A DNA stretch of 64,000 bases from Nocardioides cavernae. Its GTDB lineage: Bacteria > Actinomycetota > Actinomycetes > Propionibacteriales > Nocardioidaceae. How positions within the stretch are numbered: the first letter of the stretch is position 1; every line of letters begins with the position of its first letter. The notes below the pieces were generated by a model. The model did no database searches. It was given only the letters and a program-made list of their open reading frames with translations, and was not told where the DNA came from. Shown here one piece after another: positions 1-9,537 of this stretch. The translations under genes and the position numbers were made by a program. The DNA lies in the NCBI RefSeq assembly GCF_016907475.1, contig NZ_JAFBCA010000001.1, positions 2,728,001 to 2,792,000 of the forward strand. The letters are read 5' to 3'.

Positions 1-3
1 CGA

Positions 4-61
4 CTCGACCCGATGTGGCGGTCAGGACGCGCCGCCTCGACCCGATGTGGGCGTCAGGACG
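4..61. repeat. two direct copies of a 26-bp unit downstream of pgl
   Basis: A 15-bp core CTCGACCCGATGTGG occurs at 4-18 and 36-50, each followed by a nearly identical 11 bases ending GTCAGGACG, giving a 32-bp period with two mismatches between units. The pair lies just past the pgl stop codon at the window edge, so more copies could continue outside. No function can be read from it. Confidence 0.7.
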
Positions 62-76
62 AGCCCACTCGCCCGG

Positions 77-802
77 TCAGAGGGCGGAGGCGGCGGCCTC
101 GTCGAGCCACCAGACGGTCTCCTCACCGCGTACGCCACGGGCGGGGGTCTCGGTGACCGACCCGTCGGCAGCGAGCGCGCGGGCGACCGCCTCGGCCTTG
201 CTGTCGCCGCTGGCGATGAACCACACCGCGCGGCAGCGCTCCATCGCCTCGAAGGTGAGGGTGACGCGGTCCGGCGGCGGCTTGGGGGAGTCGTGGACGG
301 CGACGGCGATCGCGTCGCGGGCCTCCAGTGCAGCGTGGCCGGGGAAGAGCGACGCGCAGTGGCCGTCGGGGCCGATGCCGAGCATCAGCACCTCGAAGAA
401 CCCGGCGCCGTGCTGGCGCAGCGCCTCACCGTAGGCCGCGGCGGCGTCCTCGGCCGTCGCGACCTGGTCGCTCGCCGGCACCTCGTGGACGTTGGCCGGG
501 TCGACGGGGACGTGGTCGAGGAGCGACTCGCGCGCCTGGCGTGCGTTGCGGTCGGGGGAGCCGGCAGGGACGAACCGCTCGTCGCCCCACCAGAACACGA
601 CGCGGGACCAGTCGACCGCGGAGTCGACGGCCCGGCGGGCGAGCTCGCGGTGGAGCTCCTCGGCGATGGTGCCCCCGGTGAGCCCGACCTGTGGCACCTC
701 ACCACGAGCCTGCGCGGACTCGAGCCGGTCGAGCAGCGCGGAGGCGATGTCGCCGACGAGCACGTCGGCGTCGTCGTGGCGGCGGACCTCGGGCGCGTTC
801 AC
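77..802 (-). CDS. pgl: 6-phosphogluconolactonase
   Basis: Hydrolyses 6-phosphogluconolactone to 6-phosphogluconate, the second oxidative pentose phosphate step, in the cytosol. The 241-residue product is a full-length DevB/Pgl protein: LTGGTIAEEL near residue 41, the conserved WWGDERFVP at 71-79, and GIGPDGHCASLFPGH at 142-156, the signature of the sugar isomerase/lactonase fold. The GTG start at 802 overlaps the opcA stop (GTGA), which fixes the start and implies translational coupling. It is the last gene of the tkt-tal-pgi-zwf-opcA-pgl operon. An in-frame extension further upstream would run through opcA and is rejected. Confidence 0.95.
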   Translation of the reverse strand: MNAPEVRRHDDADVLVGDIASALLDRLESAQARGEVPQVGLTGGTIAEELHRELARRAVDSAVDWSRVVFWWGDERFVPAGSPDRNARQARESLLDHVPVDPANVHEVPASDQVATAEDAAAAYGEALRQHGAGFFEVLMLGIGPDGHCASLFPGHAALEARDAIAVAVHDSPKPPPDRVTLTFEAMERCRAVWFIASGDSKAEAVARALAADGSVTETPARGVRGEETVWWLDEAAASAL

Positions 803-1710
803 TTTTTGCTCCTCAGCTTGACGAGGCGGGCGGCGACCTCGGCGTAGACGTCGTCCTCGTCGAGGCGGCGCAGCTCCTCCGCCAGCAGGGCCGGCACCTC
901 GCGGCGCTTCAGTGCGACCGGCCGGTCGGGCCGGTTGGGCGAGGTGAACGTCGCCAGCCGGCCGTCGGCCCGGGAGATGCGGATCGGGCCGTCCTTGGTG
1001 TCCATGGTGACCTCGGTGATGCCGGGGCCGTCGGAGTTGCCGCGGGCGACGTCGACCTTGAGCCGGTCGCTGAGCCATGCCACCAGCAGGTCGGCGCTGG
1101 GGCTGATCCGCTCGGCGGTCACCTTGGCGCCGGTCACCTTGAGGGGGTGCTGGTCCAGGGCCGCGGCGAGCAGCGCGCGCCACGGCGTCAGCCGGGTCCA
1201 GCTGAGGTCGGTGTTGCCGGGCGCGTAGGTGCGGCACTGGGTCAGCATCGCGGTGGACTTGCCACGCGGGACCGCCGCGGAGTCGGTGATGCGCCGCTGG
1301 GCGAGCGCGCCGAGCGGGTCGGCAGCAACGTCGGCCGGCGCGGACGTCGGCCACCAGATGGCGACGGGGGAGTCGGGCAGCAGCAGGGGCAGCACGACGG
1401 ACTCGGCGTGCTTGACCACCTCGCCCTTCAGCCGGATCACGGCGATCTCGCCGCCCCAGCCGTCGCCACTGCCGACCTGGGCGTTGACCTGTGCGGCGCC
1501 GCGAGCGTCACCGAGGATGACGCCGAGGACCCGGGACGGGTGCTCGCGCGAGGCGCGCTTGGCCGCGGCCATCGCCTCGGCCGCGTCGTCCTCGGGGGCG
1601 ACGATGACGAGGGTCATCACCATGCCCATCGCCGGGCTGCCGGCCCGGGTGCGTGACCGGATGAACTCCGCGGCGATCTTGGACGAGTTGGTGTCAGTCA
1701 GTTCGATCAT
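799..1710 (-). CDS. opcA: glucose-6-phosphate dehydrogenase assembly protein OpcA
   Basis: OpcA family protein of 303 residues, an allosteric and assembly partner of glucose-6-phosphate dehydrogenase in actinobacteria and cyanobacteria. Recognisable segments are the start MIELTDTNSSKI, SPVAIWWPTSAP near 118, the CRTYAPGNTDLSWTRLTPWR stretch near 158, and a basic C-terminus. Its ATG overlaps the zwf stop by one base (TGATG) and its stop overlaps the pgl start, so zwf, opcA and pgl are probably made in fixed ratio. There is no catalytic motif, as expected for an accessory subunit. Confidence 0.93.
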   Translation of the reverse strand: MIELTDTNSSKIAAEFIRSRTRAGSPAMGMVMTLVIVAPEDDAAEAMAAAKRASREHPSRVLGVILGDARGAAQVNAQVGSGDGWGGEIAVIRLKGEVVKHAESVVLPLLLPDSPVAIWWPTSAPADVAADPLGALAQRRITDSAAVPRGKSTAMLTQCRTYAPGNTDLSWTRLTPWRALLAAALDQHPLKVTGAKVTAERISPSADLLVAWLSDRLKVDVARGNSDGPGITEVTMDTKDGPIRISRADGRLATFTSPNRPDRPVALKRREVPALLAEELRRLDEDDVYAEVAARLVKLRSKK

Positions 1711-3233
1711 CAGGGCCTCCTCCAGGTACGGCCGTCGCGTGCGAGCATCTTGTCGGCGGACTCAGGACCCCAGGTGCCGGAGTCGTACTGGTCCGGCTTG
1801 CCCTTCCGGGCCCAGAAGTCGATCACGGGATCGAGGATCTTCCACGAGAGCTCGACCTCCTCGTGCCGCGGGAACAGTGGCGGCTCGCCGAGCAGGACGT
1901 CGAGGATGAGGCGTTCGTACGCCTCGGCGCTGGCCTCGGTGAAGGAGCCGCCGTAGGCGAAGTCCATGTTGACGTCGCGGATCTCCATCGCGGTGCCGGG
2001 CACCTTCGACCCGAAGCGCAGGGTCATGCCCTCGTCGGGCTGCACGCGGATGACGAGCGCGTTCTGGCTGAGGTCCTCGGTCGCGGTCTGCGCGAACGGG
2101 AGGTGCGGCGCGCGCTTGAAGACGATGGCGACCTCGGTGACGCGTCGCCCGAGCCGCTTGCCGGTGCGGAGGTAGAACGGCACCCCGGCCCAGCGGCGCG
2201 TCTCCACGTTGACGGTGATCGCGGCGAAGGTCTCGGTGGTGGAGGTCTTCCGGATGCCTTCCTCGTCGAGGAAGCCCTGGACCTTCTCGCCACCGGCCCA
2301 CCCGGCGGCGTACTGGCCGCGGGCGGTGGTGAGGTCGAGACGCGGCGGCAGCGTGGCCGACTTGAGCACCTTCTGCTTCTCGATGCGCAGGCTCCTGGCG
2401 TCGAACGCGATGGGCTCCTCCATCGCGACGAGCGCCATCAGCTGCAGGAGGTGGTTCTGGATGACGTCGCGCGCGGCCCCGATGCCGTCGTAGTAGCCCG
2501 CGCGGCCGCCGATGCCGATGTCCTCGGCCATCGTGATCTGCACGTGGTCGACGTAGTTGGCGTTCCAGATCGGCTCGAACATGTTGTTGGCGAACCGCAT
2601 GGCCAGGATGTTCTGGACCGTCTCCTTGCCGAGGTAGTGGTCGATCCGGAAGACCGACCCGGACGGGAAGACGCCGTCGAGGGTGCGGTTGAGCTCGCGC
2701 GCCGACTCGAGGTCGTGGCCGAACGGCTTCTCCACGACCACGCGGCGCCACTGGTCGGGTCCGGGGTCGGCGAGGCCGTGCTCCTTGAGCTGGCCCACGA
2801 CGGTGCCGAAGAAGGCGGGCGGGATCGCGAGGTAGAAGGCCATGTTGCCGCCGGTGCCGCGCAGCTGGTCGAGCTCCTCGACGGTGCGGCGCAGGTGGTC
2901 GAAGGCGGCATCGTCGTCGAAGTCGCCGGAGACGAAGCGGAAGCCCTCGGACAGCTGCTTCCAGACCTCCTCGCGAAACGGCGTACGGGCGTGCTCCTTG
3001 ACCGCGTCGTGCACGATCTGCGCAAAGTCCTGGTCGGCCCAGTCGCGCCGGGCGAAGCCGACCAGGCTGAAGCCCGGCGGCAGCAGGCCGCGGTTGGCGA
3101 GGTCGTAGATCGCGGGCATGACCTTCTTGCGCGACAGGTCACCCGTCACGCCGAAGAGCACCATGCCGCAGGGGCCGGCGATCCGCGGCAGCCGGCGGTC
3201 CTGCGGGTCACGTAGCGGGTTGGCGTGGGTCAT
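1710..3233 (-). CDS. zwf: glucose-6-phosphate 1-dehydrogenase
   Basis: Oxidises glucose 6-phosphate to 6-phosphogluconolactone with NADP reduction, the entry step of the oxidative pentose phosphate pathway. The 507-residue protein has the dinucleotide-binding GVTGDLSRKK at about 28-37 and the active-site RIDHYLGKE near 197-205, and is of normal length. It lies 61 bp after pgi in the transcribed direction; that gap, the widest inside the operon, holds a 42-bp repeat shared with 12825-12866. The next gene, opcA, overlaps its stop by one base and encodes its assembly partner. Confidence 0.97.
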   Translation of the reverse strand: MTHANPLRDPQDRRLPRIAGPCGMVLFGVTGDLSRKKVMPAIYDLANRGLLPPGFSLVGFARRDWADQDFAQIVHDAVKEHARTPFREEVWKQLSEGFRFVSGDFDDDAAFDHLRRTVEELDQLRGTGGNMAFYLAIPPAFFGTVVGQLKEHGLADPGPDQWRRVVVEKPFGHDLESARELNRTLDGVFPSGSVFRIDHYLGKETVQNILAMRFANNMFEPIWNANYVDHVQITMAEDIGIGGRAGYYDGIGAARDVIQNHLLQLMALVAMEEPIAFDARSLRIEKQKVLKSATLPPRLDLTTARGQYAAGWAGGEKVQGFLDEEGIRKTSTTETFAAITVNVETRRWAGVPFYLRTGKRLGRRVTEVAIVFKRAPHLPFAQTATEDLSQNALVIRVQPDEGMTLRFGSKVPGTAMEIRDVNMDFAYGGSFTEASAEAYERLILDVLLGEPPLFPRHEEVELSWKILDPVIDFWARKGKPDQYDSGTWGPESADKMLARDGRTWRRP

Positions 3234-3248
3234 GCGGGGCCCCCAGGT

Positions 3249-3290
3249 CGTTGTTCGGAGGAGCGGAGCGGGGGAGAAGAACGTCGTGGG
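3249..3290. repeat. 42-bp repeat, copy 1 (zwf-pgi gap)
   Basis: Starts CGTTGTTCGGAGGAGCGG and ends ACGTCGTGGG; 41 of 42 bases are identical to 12825-12866, the only difference being A for G in the GAGRAGAAC segment. GTTC near one end and GAAC near the other could form a weak stem. Here it fills the only substantial gap of the pentose phosphate operon. Confidence 0.85.
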
Positions 3291-3294
3291 TTGT

Positions 3295-4953
3295 TCATCG
3301 GCCTCGGTTCTCCTGGTAGTAGCGGATCAGCGACTGCGTGGAGGGGTCCTGCCCGGCGGCCACGGACGCGTCTCCCGAGATCGCCGGCCGCAGCTCCTGG
3401 GCGAGCTGCTTGCCGAGCTCGACGCCCCACTGGTCGAAGCTGTCGATGCCCCACACGGCGCCCTGGACGAAGGTGATGTGCTCGTAGAGGGCGATGAGCT
3501 GGCCGAGCACGGACGGCGTGAGCGCCGCCGCCATGATCGACGTCGTGGGGCGGTTGCCCGGGAAGGTGCGCGCCGAGACCAGCTCCTCGGCGACACCCTC
3601 CTCGCGGACCTCGTCGGCGGTCTTGCCGAAGGCGAGCGCCTTGGTCTGCGCGAGGAAGTTGGCCAGCAGCAGCTCGTGGACGTCGGTCTCGCCGTCGTCG
3701 GTGCGGTCGACGAGCTCGTACGACGGTCGCGCGAAGGCGATGAAGTCGGCCGGCACGAGCCGGGTGCCCTGGTGGATGAGCTGGTAGAAGGCGTGCTGGC
3801 CGTTGGTGCCGGGCTCGCCCCAGAAGACCTCGCCCGTGTCGTAGCCGACGGCCGCGCCGTCCCATCGCACGCCCTTGCCGTTGGACTCCATCGTCAGCTG
3901 CTGGAGGTAGGCGGGGAAGCGGTGCAACAGCTGTGCGTAGGGGAGCACGGCGTGGGTGTGGGCACCGAGGAAGTTGGTGTACCAGACGTTGAGCAGCCCC
4001 ATCCGGAGCGGCACGTTGGACTCCGGCGGCGCGGTGCGGAAGTGCTCGTCCATCGCGTGGAAGCCGGCGAGCAGCTCGGCGAAGCGCTCCGGCCCGACGG
4101 CCACGACCAGCGACAGCCCGATCGCGGAGTCCATCGAGTAGCGCCCGCCGACCCAGTCCCAGAAGCCGAACGCGTTGTCGGGGTCGATCCCGAAGTCGGC
4201 CACCTTGTCGAGTGCCGTGGACACGGCGACGAAGTGCTGGGCGACCGCGGCCGCCTCGTCGGTGCCGGACGGCAGGTGCTCCAGGAGCCAGGCCCGGCAC
4301 AGCCGGGCGTTGGTGAGCGTCTCGAGGGTGCCGAAGGTCTTGCTGGAGACGATGAACAGCGTCGTTTCCGGGTCGAGGTCGGACAGCGCCTGACCGGCGT
4401 CGGTGGGGTCGATGTTGCTGATGAAGCGGCACGACAGCCCGTCCTGCCGGTAGGGCTCGAGCGCCTCGTAGGCCATCACGGGGCCGAGGTCGGAGCCGCC
4501 GATGCCGATGTTGACGACCGTCGCGATCCGCTTGCCCGTGACGCCGGTCCACTCGCCCGACCGGACGCGGTCGGCGAAGGCGTACACCCGGTCGAGCACC
4601 TCGTGGACGTCGGCCACGACGTCCTGGCCGTCGACGCTCAGCGACGCGTCGGCCGGCAGCCGGAGCGCCGTGTGGAGCACCGCGCGGTCCTCGGTGACGT
4701 TGATGTGCTCGCCCGCCAGCATCGCGTCCCGCCGTCCGGTCACGCCGACCTCGTCGGCGAGCGCGAGCAGCGCCGCCTCCACGTCACCGTCGAGGAGGTT
4801 CTTCGATAGATCGACGTGGAGGTCGGCGGCGGCGAGGCTCTGGCGGTCGACCCACTCCGGCGTCAGCGTGGCGCGCAGGTCGGGCTCGTACGACGCCGCG
4901 AGCTCGGTGAGCCGTGCCCACGCCTGCGTCGTGGTCAGGTCGACCGCATTCAT
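3295..4953 (-). CDS. pgi: glucose-6-phosphate isomerase
   Basis: Interconverts glucose 6-phosphate and fructose 6-phosphate, joining glycolysis to the pentose phosphate route encoded around it. The 552-residue product matches the long bacterial PGI form: [19 protein letters not shown] near 151-169, [11 protein letters not shown] in the sugar-phosphate site, [15 protein letters not shown] near 270, and an ELGKQLA segment near the C-terminus. The ATG at 4953 overlaps the tal stop by one base. Placement of pgi between tal and zwf lets carbon from transaldolase and transketolase cycle back to glucose 6-phosphate. Confidence 0.97.
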   Translation of the reverse strand: MNAVDLTTTQAWARLTELAASYEPDLRATLTPEWVDRQSLAAADLHVDLSKNLLDGDVEAALLALADEVGVTGRRDAMLAGEHINVTEDRAVLHTALRLPADASLSVDGQDVVADVHEVLDRVYAFADRVRSGEWTGVTGKRIATVVNIGIGGSDLGPVMAYEALEPYRQDGLSCRFISNIDPTDAGQALSDLDPETTLFIVSSKTFGTLETLTNARLCRAWLLEHLPSGTDEAAAVAQHFVAVSTALDKVADFGIDPDNAFGFWDWVGGRYSMDSAIGLSLVVAVGPERFAELLAGFHAMDEHFRTAPPESNVPLRMGLLNVWYTNFLGAHTHAVLPYAQLLHRFPAYLQQLTMESNGKGVRWDGAAVGYDTGEVFWGEPGTNGQHAFYQLIHQGTRLVPADFIAFARPSYELVDRTDDGETDVHELLLANFLAQTKALAFGKTADEVREEGVAEELVSARTFPGNRPTTSIMAAALTPSVLGQLIALYEHITFVQGAVWGIDSFDQWGVELGKQLAQELRPAISGDASVAAGQDPSTQSLIRYYQENRGR

Positions 4954-6065
4954 CAGCGAGCGGCCTCGAGGGACTTCGCGAGCGTCGTCTGGAGCTCGTC
5001 CCAGGCGACGACGAACTTGTCGACGCCCTCCTTGATGAGCGCCTTGATCACGTCGTCGTAGTCGATGCCGGCGTCCGCGAGCGCCTTCATGTGGGCGGCG
5101 GCGTCGTCGTAGAACGGACGGATGCGGTCACCGCGGACCTCGCCGTGGTCGGCGACGGCGTCGAGGGTCTTCTCGGGCATCGTGTTGACGGTGTCCTCGA
5201 CGACCAGGTCGACGACGTACATCGTGTCGTCGTAGTCGGGGTTCTTGACACCGGTCGACGCCCACAGCGGGCGCTGCTTGCGCGCGCCCTTGGCCTCGAG
5301 CGCCGCCCAGCGGTCACCGCTGAAGAACTCCTCGTACATCTGGAACGCGAGCCGCGCGTTGGCGACGCCGGCCTTGCCGCGCAGGTCGGGGTCGGTGCCC
5401 GGCCCGTCCGTCGTGGCCTCGAGCCGCTTGTCGATCTCGGTGTCGACGCGCGAGACGAAGAAGGACGCCACCGAGTGGATGTCGGCGAGCTCGTGACCGT
5501 TGGCGGCGGCCTGCTCGAGGCCGGAGACGTAGGCCTCCATGACGTTGCGGTACTGCTCGAGGCCGAAGATCAGCGTCACGTTGACCGAGATGCCCGCGGC
5601 GATGGTCTCCGTGATGGCCGGCCAACCCTCCTTGGTGCCCGGGATCTTGATGAGGAGGTTGGGCTGGTCGACGATCCGCCAGAGCTCGGCTGCCTCCTTG
5701 ACGGTCTCGCCGGTGTCGTGGGCGAAGCCGGGGGACACCTCGATGGAGACGCGGCCGTCGACACCGTCGGTGGCGTCGAAGACCGGGCGCATCACCGCGC
5801 AGGCGTCGCGCACGTCGTCGGTGGTGATGACCTGCGTGGCCTTGTCGACGTCGGCGCCCGCGGCGGCGAGCTCGCGCACCTGCGGGTCGTAGCGCTCACC
5901 GTCGGCCAGCGCGGCCTGGAAGATGGCCGGGTTGGACGTGACGCCCACGACGTGGCTGTTCTTCACCAGGTCGGCCAGGTTGCCGGTCTCCAGCCGCTCG
6001 CGGGAGAGGTCGTCGAGCCAGATGGACACCCCGGCGTCGGCCAGGGCCTTGAGGCGGTCGTTCAT
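4953..6065 (-). CDS. tal: transaldolase
   Basis: Transfers a dihydroxyacetone unit between sugar phosphates in the non-oxidative pentose phosphate branch. The 370-residue length and motifs fit the actinobacterial transaldolase subtype: [12 protein letters not shown] at 14-25, [12 protein letters not shown] near 39, and [10 protein letters not shown] near 138 with the Schiff-base lysine. The start ATG at 6065 is preceded by a good ribosome-binding site, GGGAGGAAACCC. It follows tkt by 35 bp and overlaps the pgi start by one base. Confidence 0.96.
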   Translation of the reverse strand: MNDRLKALADAGVSIWLDDLSRERLETGNLADLVKNSHVVGVTSNPAIFQAALADGERYDPQVRELAAAGADVDKATQVITTDDVRDACAVMRPVFDATDGVDGRVSIEVSPGFAHDTGETVKEAAELWRIVDQPNLLIKIPGTKEGWPAITETIAAGISVNVTLIFGLEQYRNVMEAYVSGLEQAAANGHELADIHSVASFFVSRVDTEIDKRLEATTDGPGTDPDLRGKAGVANARLAFQMYEEFFSGDRWAALEAKGARKQRPLWASTGVKNPDYDDTMYVVDLVVEDTVNTMPEKTLDAVADHGEVRGDRIRPFYDDAAAHMKALADAGIDYDDVIKALIKEGVDKFVVAWDELQTTLAKSLEAAR

Positions 6066-6100
6066 GGGTTTCCTCCCGTAGGGATGGTGGGTCGAGCTGC

Positions 6101-8215
6101 TCAGGCGGTGACGACGGCGACGCTGTCGCGGGCGGCGTCGGCGACGGCCTGCGCAGTGATGCCGAACTCGGTGTAGATGCGTGTGTAGTCGGCCGATGCG
6201 CCGTAGTGCTCGATGGACACGATGCGACCGTTGTCGCCGACGAGCTCGCGCCAGCCCTGCTTGACGCCTGCCTCGACGGACACGCGAGCCTTGACGGTCG
6301 GGGGCAGCACGGTGTCGCGGTAGGACTCGTCCTGGTCCTCGAACCACTCGAGGCAGGGCATCGACACCACCCGGGCGTCGATGCCGTCGGCTGCCAGCAG
6401 CTTGCGTGCCTCGACGGCGAGCTGGACCTCCGAGCCGGTGCCGATGAGGATCACGTCGGGCGTGGCCTTCTCGGAGTCGATCAGGACGTAGGCGCCGCGG
6501 GCCACGCCCTCGGTCGTGGCGAAACCGTCCGTCCCGCGCGGGAAGACGGGCACGTTCTGGCGGGTGAGTGCGAGTGCGGCCGGCCGATCGGTGTGGCCGA
6601 GGATCGTCTGCCACACGGCGACGGTCTCGTTGGCGTCGGCAGGTCGTACGACGTCGAGGCCGGGCATGGCACGCAGCGCCGCCAGGTGCTCGATCGGCTG
6701 GTGCGTCGGGCCGTCCTCGCCGAGGCCGATCGAGTCGTGGGTCCACACGTAGGTGACCGGCAGCCTGCTCAGCGCGGCCACGCGCACGGAGCCGCGCATG
6801 TAGTCGGAGAAGGTGAGGAACGTGCCGCCGAAGACGCGGGTGAGCCGGTCGGCCGCGATGCCGTTCATGATCGCGCCCATGCCGTGCTCGCGGATGCCGA
6901 AGTGGAGGACGCGACCGGCGTAGGGGTCGGTGCTCCACTCGCCCACCTTCGCGATCTCCGGACCGACCGACGGTGCGCTGGAGATCGTGGTGTTGTTGGA
7001 CCCGGCCAGGTCGGCCGAGCCGCCCCAGAGCTCGGGCAGCACCGGGGCCAGCGCGTTGATCACCTTGCCGGACGCGGAGCGCGTCGCCACGCCCTTGGCG
7101 TCGGCCTCGAAGGCCGGGAGCGCGTCGGCGAGGTCGCGGGGGAGCTCGCGCTGCTTGAGCCGGTGGAGCAGCTCGGCGGAGGCGGCGTGCTTCTTGGCCC
7201 AGGCGTCGTACTGCTCGTCCCACTCGGCGCCCCACGCGGCACCGCGCTCGCGGAGCTCGCGCGTGCGCTCGAGGACGCCTGGCGGGATCTCGAAGGTCTG
7301 CTCGGGGTCGAAGCCCAGCACCTCCTTGGTGGCGGCGACCTCCTCGGCGCCGAGCGCGCTGCCGTGTGCGGCCTCGGTGCCCTGCGCGTTCGGGGCGGGC
7401 CACGCGATGACGGTGTCGACGACGATCAGCGACGGCTTGTCGCTGACGGTGTGCGCCTTGCGGATCGCGGCGTAGAGCGCGGGGACGTCCTCGACGTACT
7501 CCTTGCCGCCGTTGGTCCAGTCGACGGTCTGGACGTGCCAGCCGTAGGCCGCGTAGCGGGCGGCGACGTCCTCGGTGAACGCGATGTCGGTGTCGCCCTC
7601 GATCGAGATCCGGTTGCGGTCGTAGATGAGGGTGAGGTTGCCGAGCTGCTGGGTGCCGGCGATGGAGGAGGCCTCGGAGCTGACGCCCTCCTGCAGGTCA
7701 CCGTCGGAGGCGAGTGCGTAGACCTGGTGGTCGAAGAGGCTCGCGCCCGGAGCTGCGTCGGGGTCGAGCAGCCCGTGCACGCGGCGACCCGACAGAGCCA
7801 TGCCGACCGCGTTGCCGACGCCCTGTCCCAGCGGCCCCGTGGTCACCTCGACACCGGCGGTGTGGCCGAGCTCGGGGTGTCCAGGGGTCTTGGAACCCCA
7901 GGTGCGGAGCGCCTTGAGGTCGTCGAGCTCGAGCCCGTATCCACCGAGGAAGAGCTGGGTGTAGAGGGTGATCGAGCTGTGGCCGCACGACAGCACGAAG
8001 CGGTCACGGGCCACCCACTCGGGGTCGGCCGGATCGTGCCGCATCACCTTCTGGAAGAGCAGGTACGCCACCGGCGCGAGGCTCATGGCCGTGCCGGGGT
8101 GGCCGTTGCCGACCTTCTGGACCGCGTCCATCGCCAGGACCCGGGCGGTGTCGACGGCCCGGCGGTCGATGTCGTCCCACTGGAGGGTGGCGGGCAGGGC
8201 GGACTTCTTGGTCAA
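6101..8215 (-). CDS. tkt: transketolase
   Basis: Thiamine diphosphate enzyme moving two-carbon units between pentose and hexose phosphates; first gene of the operon. The 704-residue protein shows [13 protein letters not shown] near the N-terminus, the ThDP/Mg motif [29 protein letters not shown] in the middle domain, and the C-terminal transketolase domain. I chose the TTG at 8215 because GAGAGGAA lies just upstream and homologues start near [10 protein letters not shown]; a start 15 codons earlier is possible but lacks such a site. Transcription likely begins near 8281 from the promoter at 8288-8293, giving a leader of about 66 bases. Confidence 0.95.
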   Translation of the reverse strand: MTKKSALPATLQWDDIDRRAVDTARVLAMDAVQKVGNGHPGTAMSLAPVAYLLFQKVMRHDPADPEWVARDRFVLSCGHSSITLYTQLFLGGYGLELDDLKALRTWGSKTPGHPELGHTAGVEVTTGPLGQGVGNAVGMALSGRRVHGLLDPDAAPGASLFDHQVYALASDGDLQEGVSSEASSIAGTQQLGNLTLIYDRNRISIEGDTDIAFTEDVAARYAAYGWHVQTVDWTNGGKEYVEDVPALYAAIRKAHTVSDKPSLIVVDTVIAWPAPNAQGTEAAHGSALGAEEVAATKEVLGFDPEQTFEIPPGVLERTRELRERGAAWGAEWDEQYDAWAKKHAASAELLHRLKQRELPRDLADALPAFEADAKGVATRSASGKVINALAPVLPELWGGSADLAGSNNTTISSAPSVGPEIAKVGEWSTDPYAGRVLHFGIREHGMGAIMNGIAADRLTRVFGGTFLTFSDYMRGSVRVAALSRLPVTYVWTHDSIGLGEDGPTHQPIEHLAALRAMPGLDVVRPADANETVAVWQTILGHTDRPAALALTRQNVPVFPRGTDGFATTEGVARGAYVLIDSEKATPDVILIGTGSEVQLAVEARKLLAADGIDARVVSMPCLEWFEDQDESYRDTVLPPTVKARVSVEAGVKQGWRELVGDNGRIVSIEHYGASADYTRIYTEFGITAQAVADAARDSVAVVTA

Positions 8216-8287
8216 CGCAGTTCCTCTCGATGGAGTGCAACCGGGTGCAGTCAGGATCACAGCCCAGCAGGGGTGGCCTCGACTGCG

Positions 8288-8293
8288 ACCCTA
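8288..8293 (-). promoter_or_regulatory. -10 hexamer TAGGGT for the tkt operon
   Basis: TAGGGT on the minus strand (bases 8293 to 8288) sits about 66 bases ahead of the TTG of tkt. It is only 14 bp from the oppositely oriented ctaB hexamer, so the -35 region of each promoter falls on the other promoter's -10. Confidence 0.5.
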
Positions 8294-8307
8294 TCGTCGT
8301 GGCCGAG

Positions 8308-8313
8308 TAGACT
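8308..8313 (+). promoter_or_regulatory. -10 hexamer TAGACT for ctaB
   Basis: TAGACT on the plus strand predicts a start near 8320 and a leader of about 100 bases before the GTG of ctaB. It forms a back-to-back pair with the tkt hexamer. The rest of the 206-bp gap (8216-8421) shows no other clear element. Confidence 0.5.
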
Positions 8314-8421
8314 CGACCGTGCCCGAGGGTCGTCCCGGACGCCGGAACAGTTGGCCGTTCATCCTTCGGTTCCCTTGCTGTCCGCGTCCCATCCGCCCCC
8401 GTCCTCCCGAGGTTCTCCACC

Positions 8422-9390
8422 GTGTCCCACGCCGGCCCGAACGCAGCCGCGTCCGCCCGGCCGTCGACCGATGACCCGGGCGTCGTGACCGACGCGCCGA
8501 AGTCCTGGCGCGACGTCATCGCCGCCTACGTCGGGCTGACCAAGCCGCGGGTGATCGAGCTGCTCCTCCTGACGACGGTCCCGGTGATGTTCTTCGCCGA
8601 GCGCGGCATCCCGCCGCTGGGGCTGGTCGCTGCGACCGTCGTCGGTGGTGCGCTGTCGGCGGGCTCCGCCTCGGCCTACAACTGCATCTACGACCGCGAC
8701 ATCGACGAGCAGATGCGGCGTACGCGGCGACGGGCGCTGCCCCGTCACATCGTCTCGCCGGTCTCGGCCCTCGTCTTCGCGACGGTGCTGGCCGTGCTGT
8801 CGACCGTGGTCCTGGCGCTGTGGGTCAACTGGCTCTCGGCCGCGCTGTCGGTGCTGGCCAACGCGTTCTACGTCTTCGTCTACACGATGCTGCTCAAGCG
8901 CCGCACCACCCAGAACATCGTCTGGGGCGGCCTGGCCGGCTGCTTCCCGGCCCTCATCGGCTGGACGGCGGTGACCGGCGAGCTGGCCTGGACGCCGGTC
9001 GTGCTGTTCCTCGTCGTCTTCTTCTGGACGCCACCGCACACCTGGGCGCTCGCGCTGCGCTACCGCGAGGACTACCGCAACGTCGACGTGCCGATGCTCC
9101 CCGTGGTCAAGCCCGCGACCGAGGTCGGACGACAGGTCGTCATCTACAGCTGGGTGATGGTCGCCACGTCGCTGCTGCTGTGGCCGGTCGCCGGGACGAG
9201 CCTGGTCTACCCGATCGCCGCAGCCGTCCTGGGCGCCGTCTTCCTGGTCGAGGCCCACCGGATGTGGAAGCGCGCGAAGGGCTCGGACTCCCTGACCGAC
9301 ATCAACCCGATGCGGCTCTTCCACGCGTCCAACCTCTACCTCTCGCTGCTCTTCGTCGCCGTAGCACTGGACCCCCTGCTCGGCCGATAG
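8422..9390 (+). CDS. ctaB: protoheme IX farnesyltransferase (heme O synthase)
   Basis: UbiA-family membrane prenyltransferase adding a farnesyl group to heme b to give heme O, the precursor of heme A for cytochrome aa3 oxidase. The 322-residue protein has about eight or nine membrane segments, the prenyl-diphosphate motif NCIYDRDIDEQMRRTRRR at about 91-108 and a second polar loop RYREDYRNVDVPMLP. The GTG at 8422 is the listed start; the hydrophilic first 30 residues are less conserved, so a later start cannot be excluded. It is divergent from tkt, the same pairing known around M. tuberculosis ctaB. Confidence 0.95.
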   Translation: MSHAGPNAAASARPSTDDPGVVTDAPKSWRDVIAAYVGLTKPRVIELLLLTTVPVMFFAERGIPPLGLVAATVVGGALSAGSASAYNCIYDRDIDEQMRRTRRRALPRHIVSPVSALVFATVLAVLSTVVLALWVNWLSAALSVLANAFYVFVYTMLLKRRTTQNIVWGGLAGCFPALIGWTAVTGELAWTPVVLFLVVFFWTPPHTWALALRYREDYRNVDVPMLPVVKPATEVGRQVVIYSWVMVATSLLLWPVAGTSLVYPIAAAVLGAVFLVEAHRMWKRAKGSDSLTDINPMRLFHASNLYLSLLFVAVALDPLLGR

Positions 9391-9537
9391 CGCATCTCGA
9401 AGGTCTTGTCAGGAGAATGCGACAACTCTGGAGATCTTCTTGAGACAACGTTCCGTGTCCACCGACGCGATCACCCGTTGAATGCTCCGCAGGGGGAGGC
9501 AGTGGGCATCCCTCGTGGGAGCAGGGGGTAGTTCTGC
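9391..9537. other. 147-bp gap before the secreted-protein/sortase pair
   Basis: Lies between ctaB and the secreted protein gene. AGGGGG about nine bases before the ATG at 9538 can serve as ribosome-binding site. A weak stem TTGTC/GACAA occurs near 9406-9425. I see no convincing terminator and no promoter pair I would defend. Confidence 0.4.

Noticed and set aside
8319..8474. leaderless upstream ORF in the ctaB leader
   Set aside because: A GTG lies five bases after TAGACT, but the 51-codon frame is arginine/proline-rich noise that runs out of frame into ctaB.
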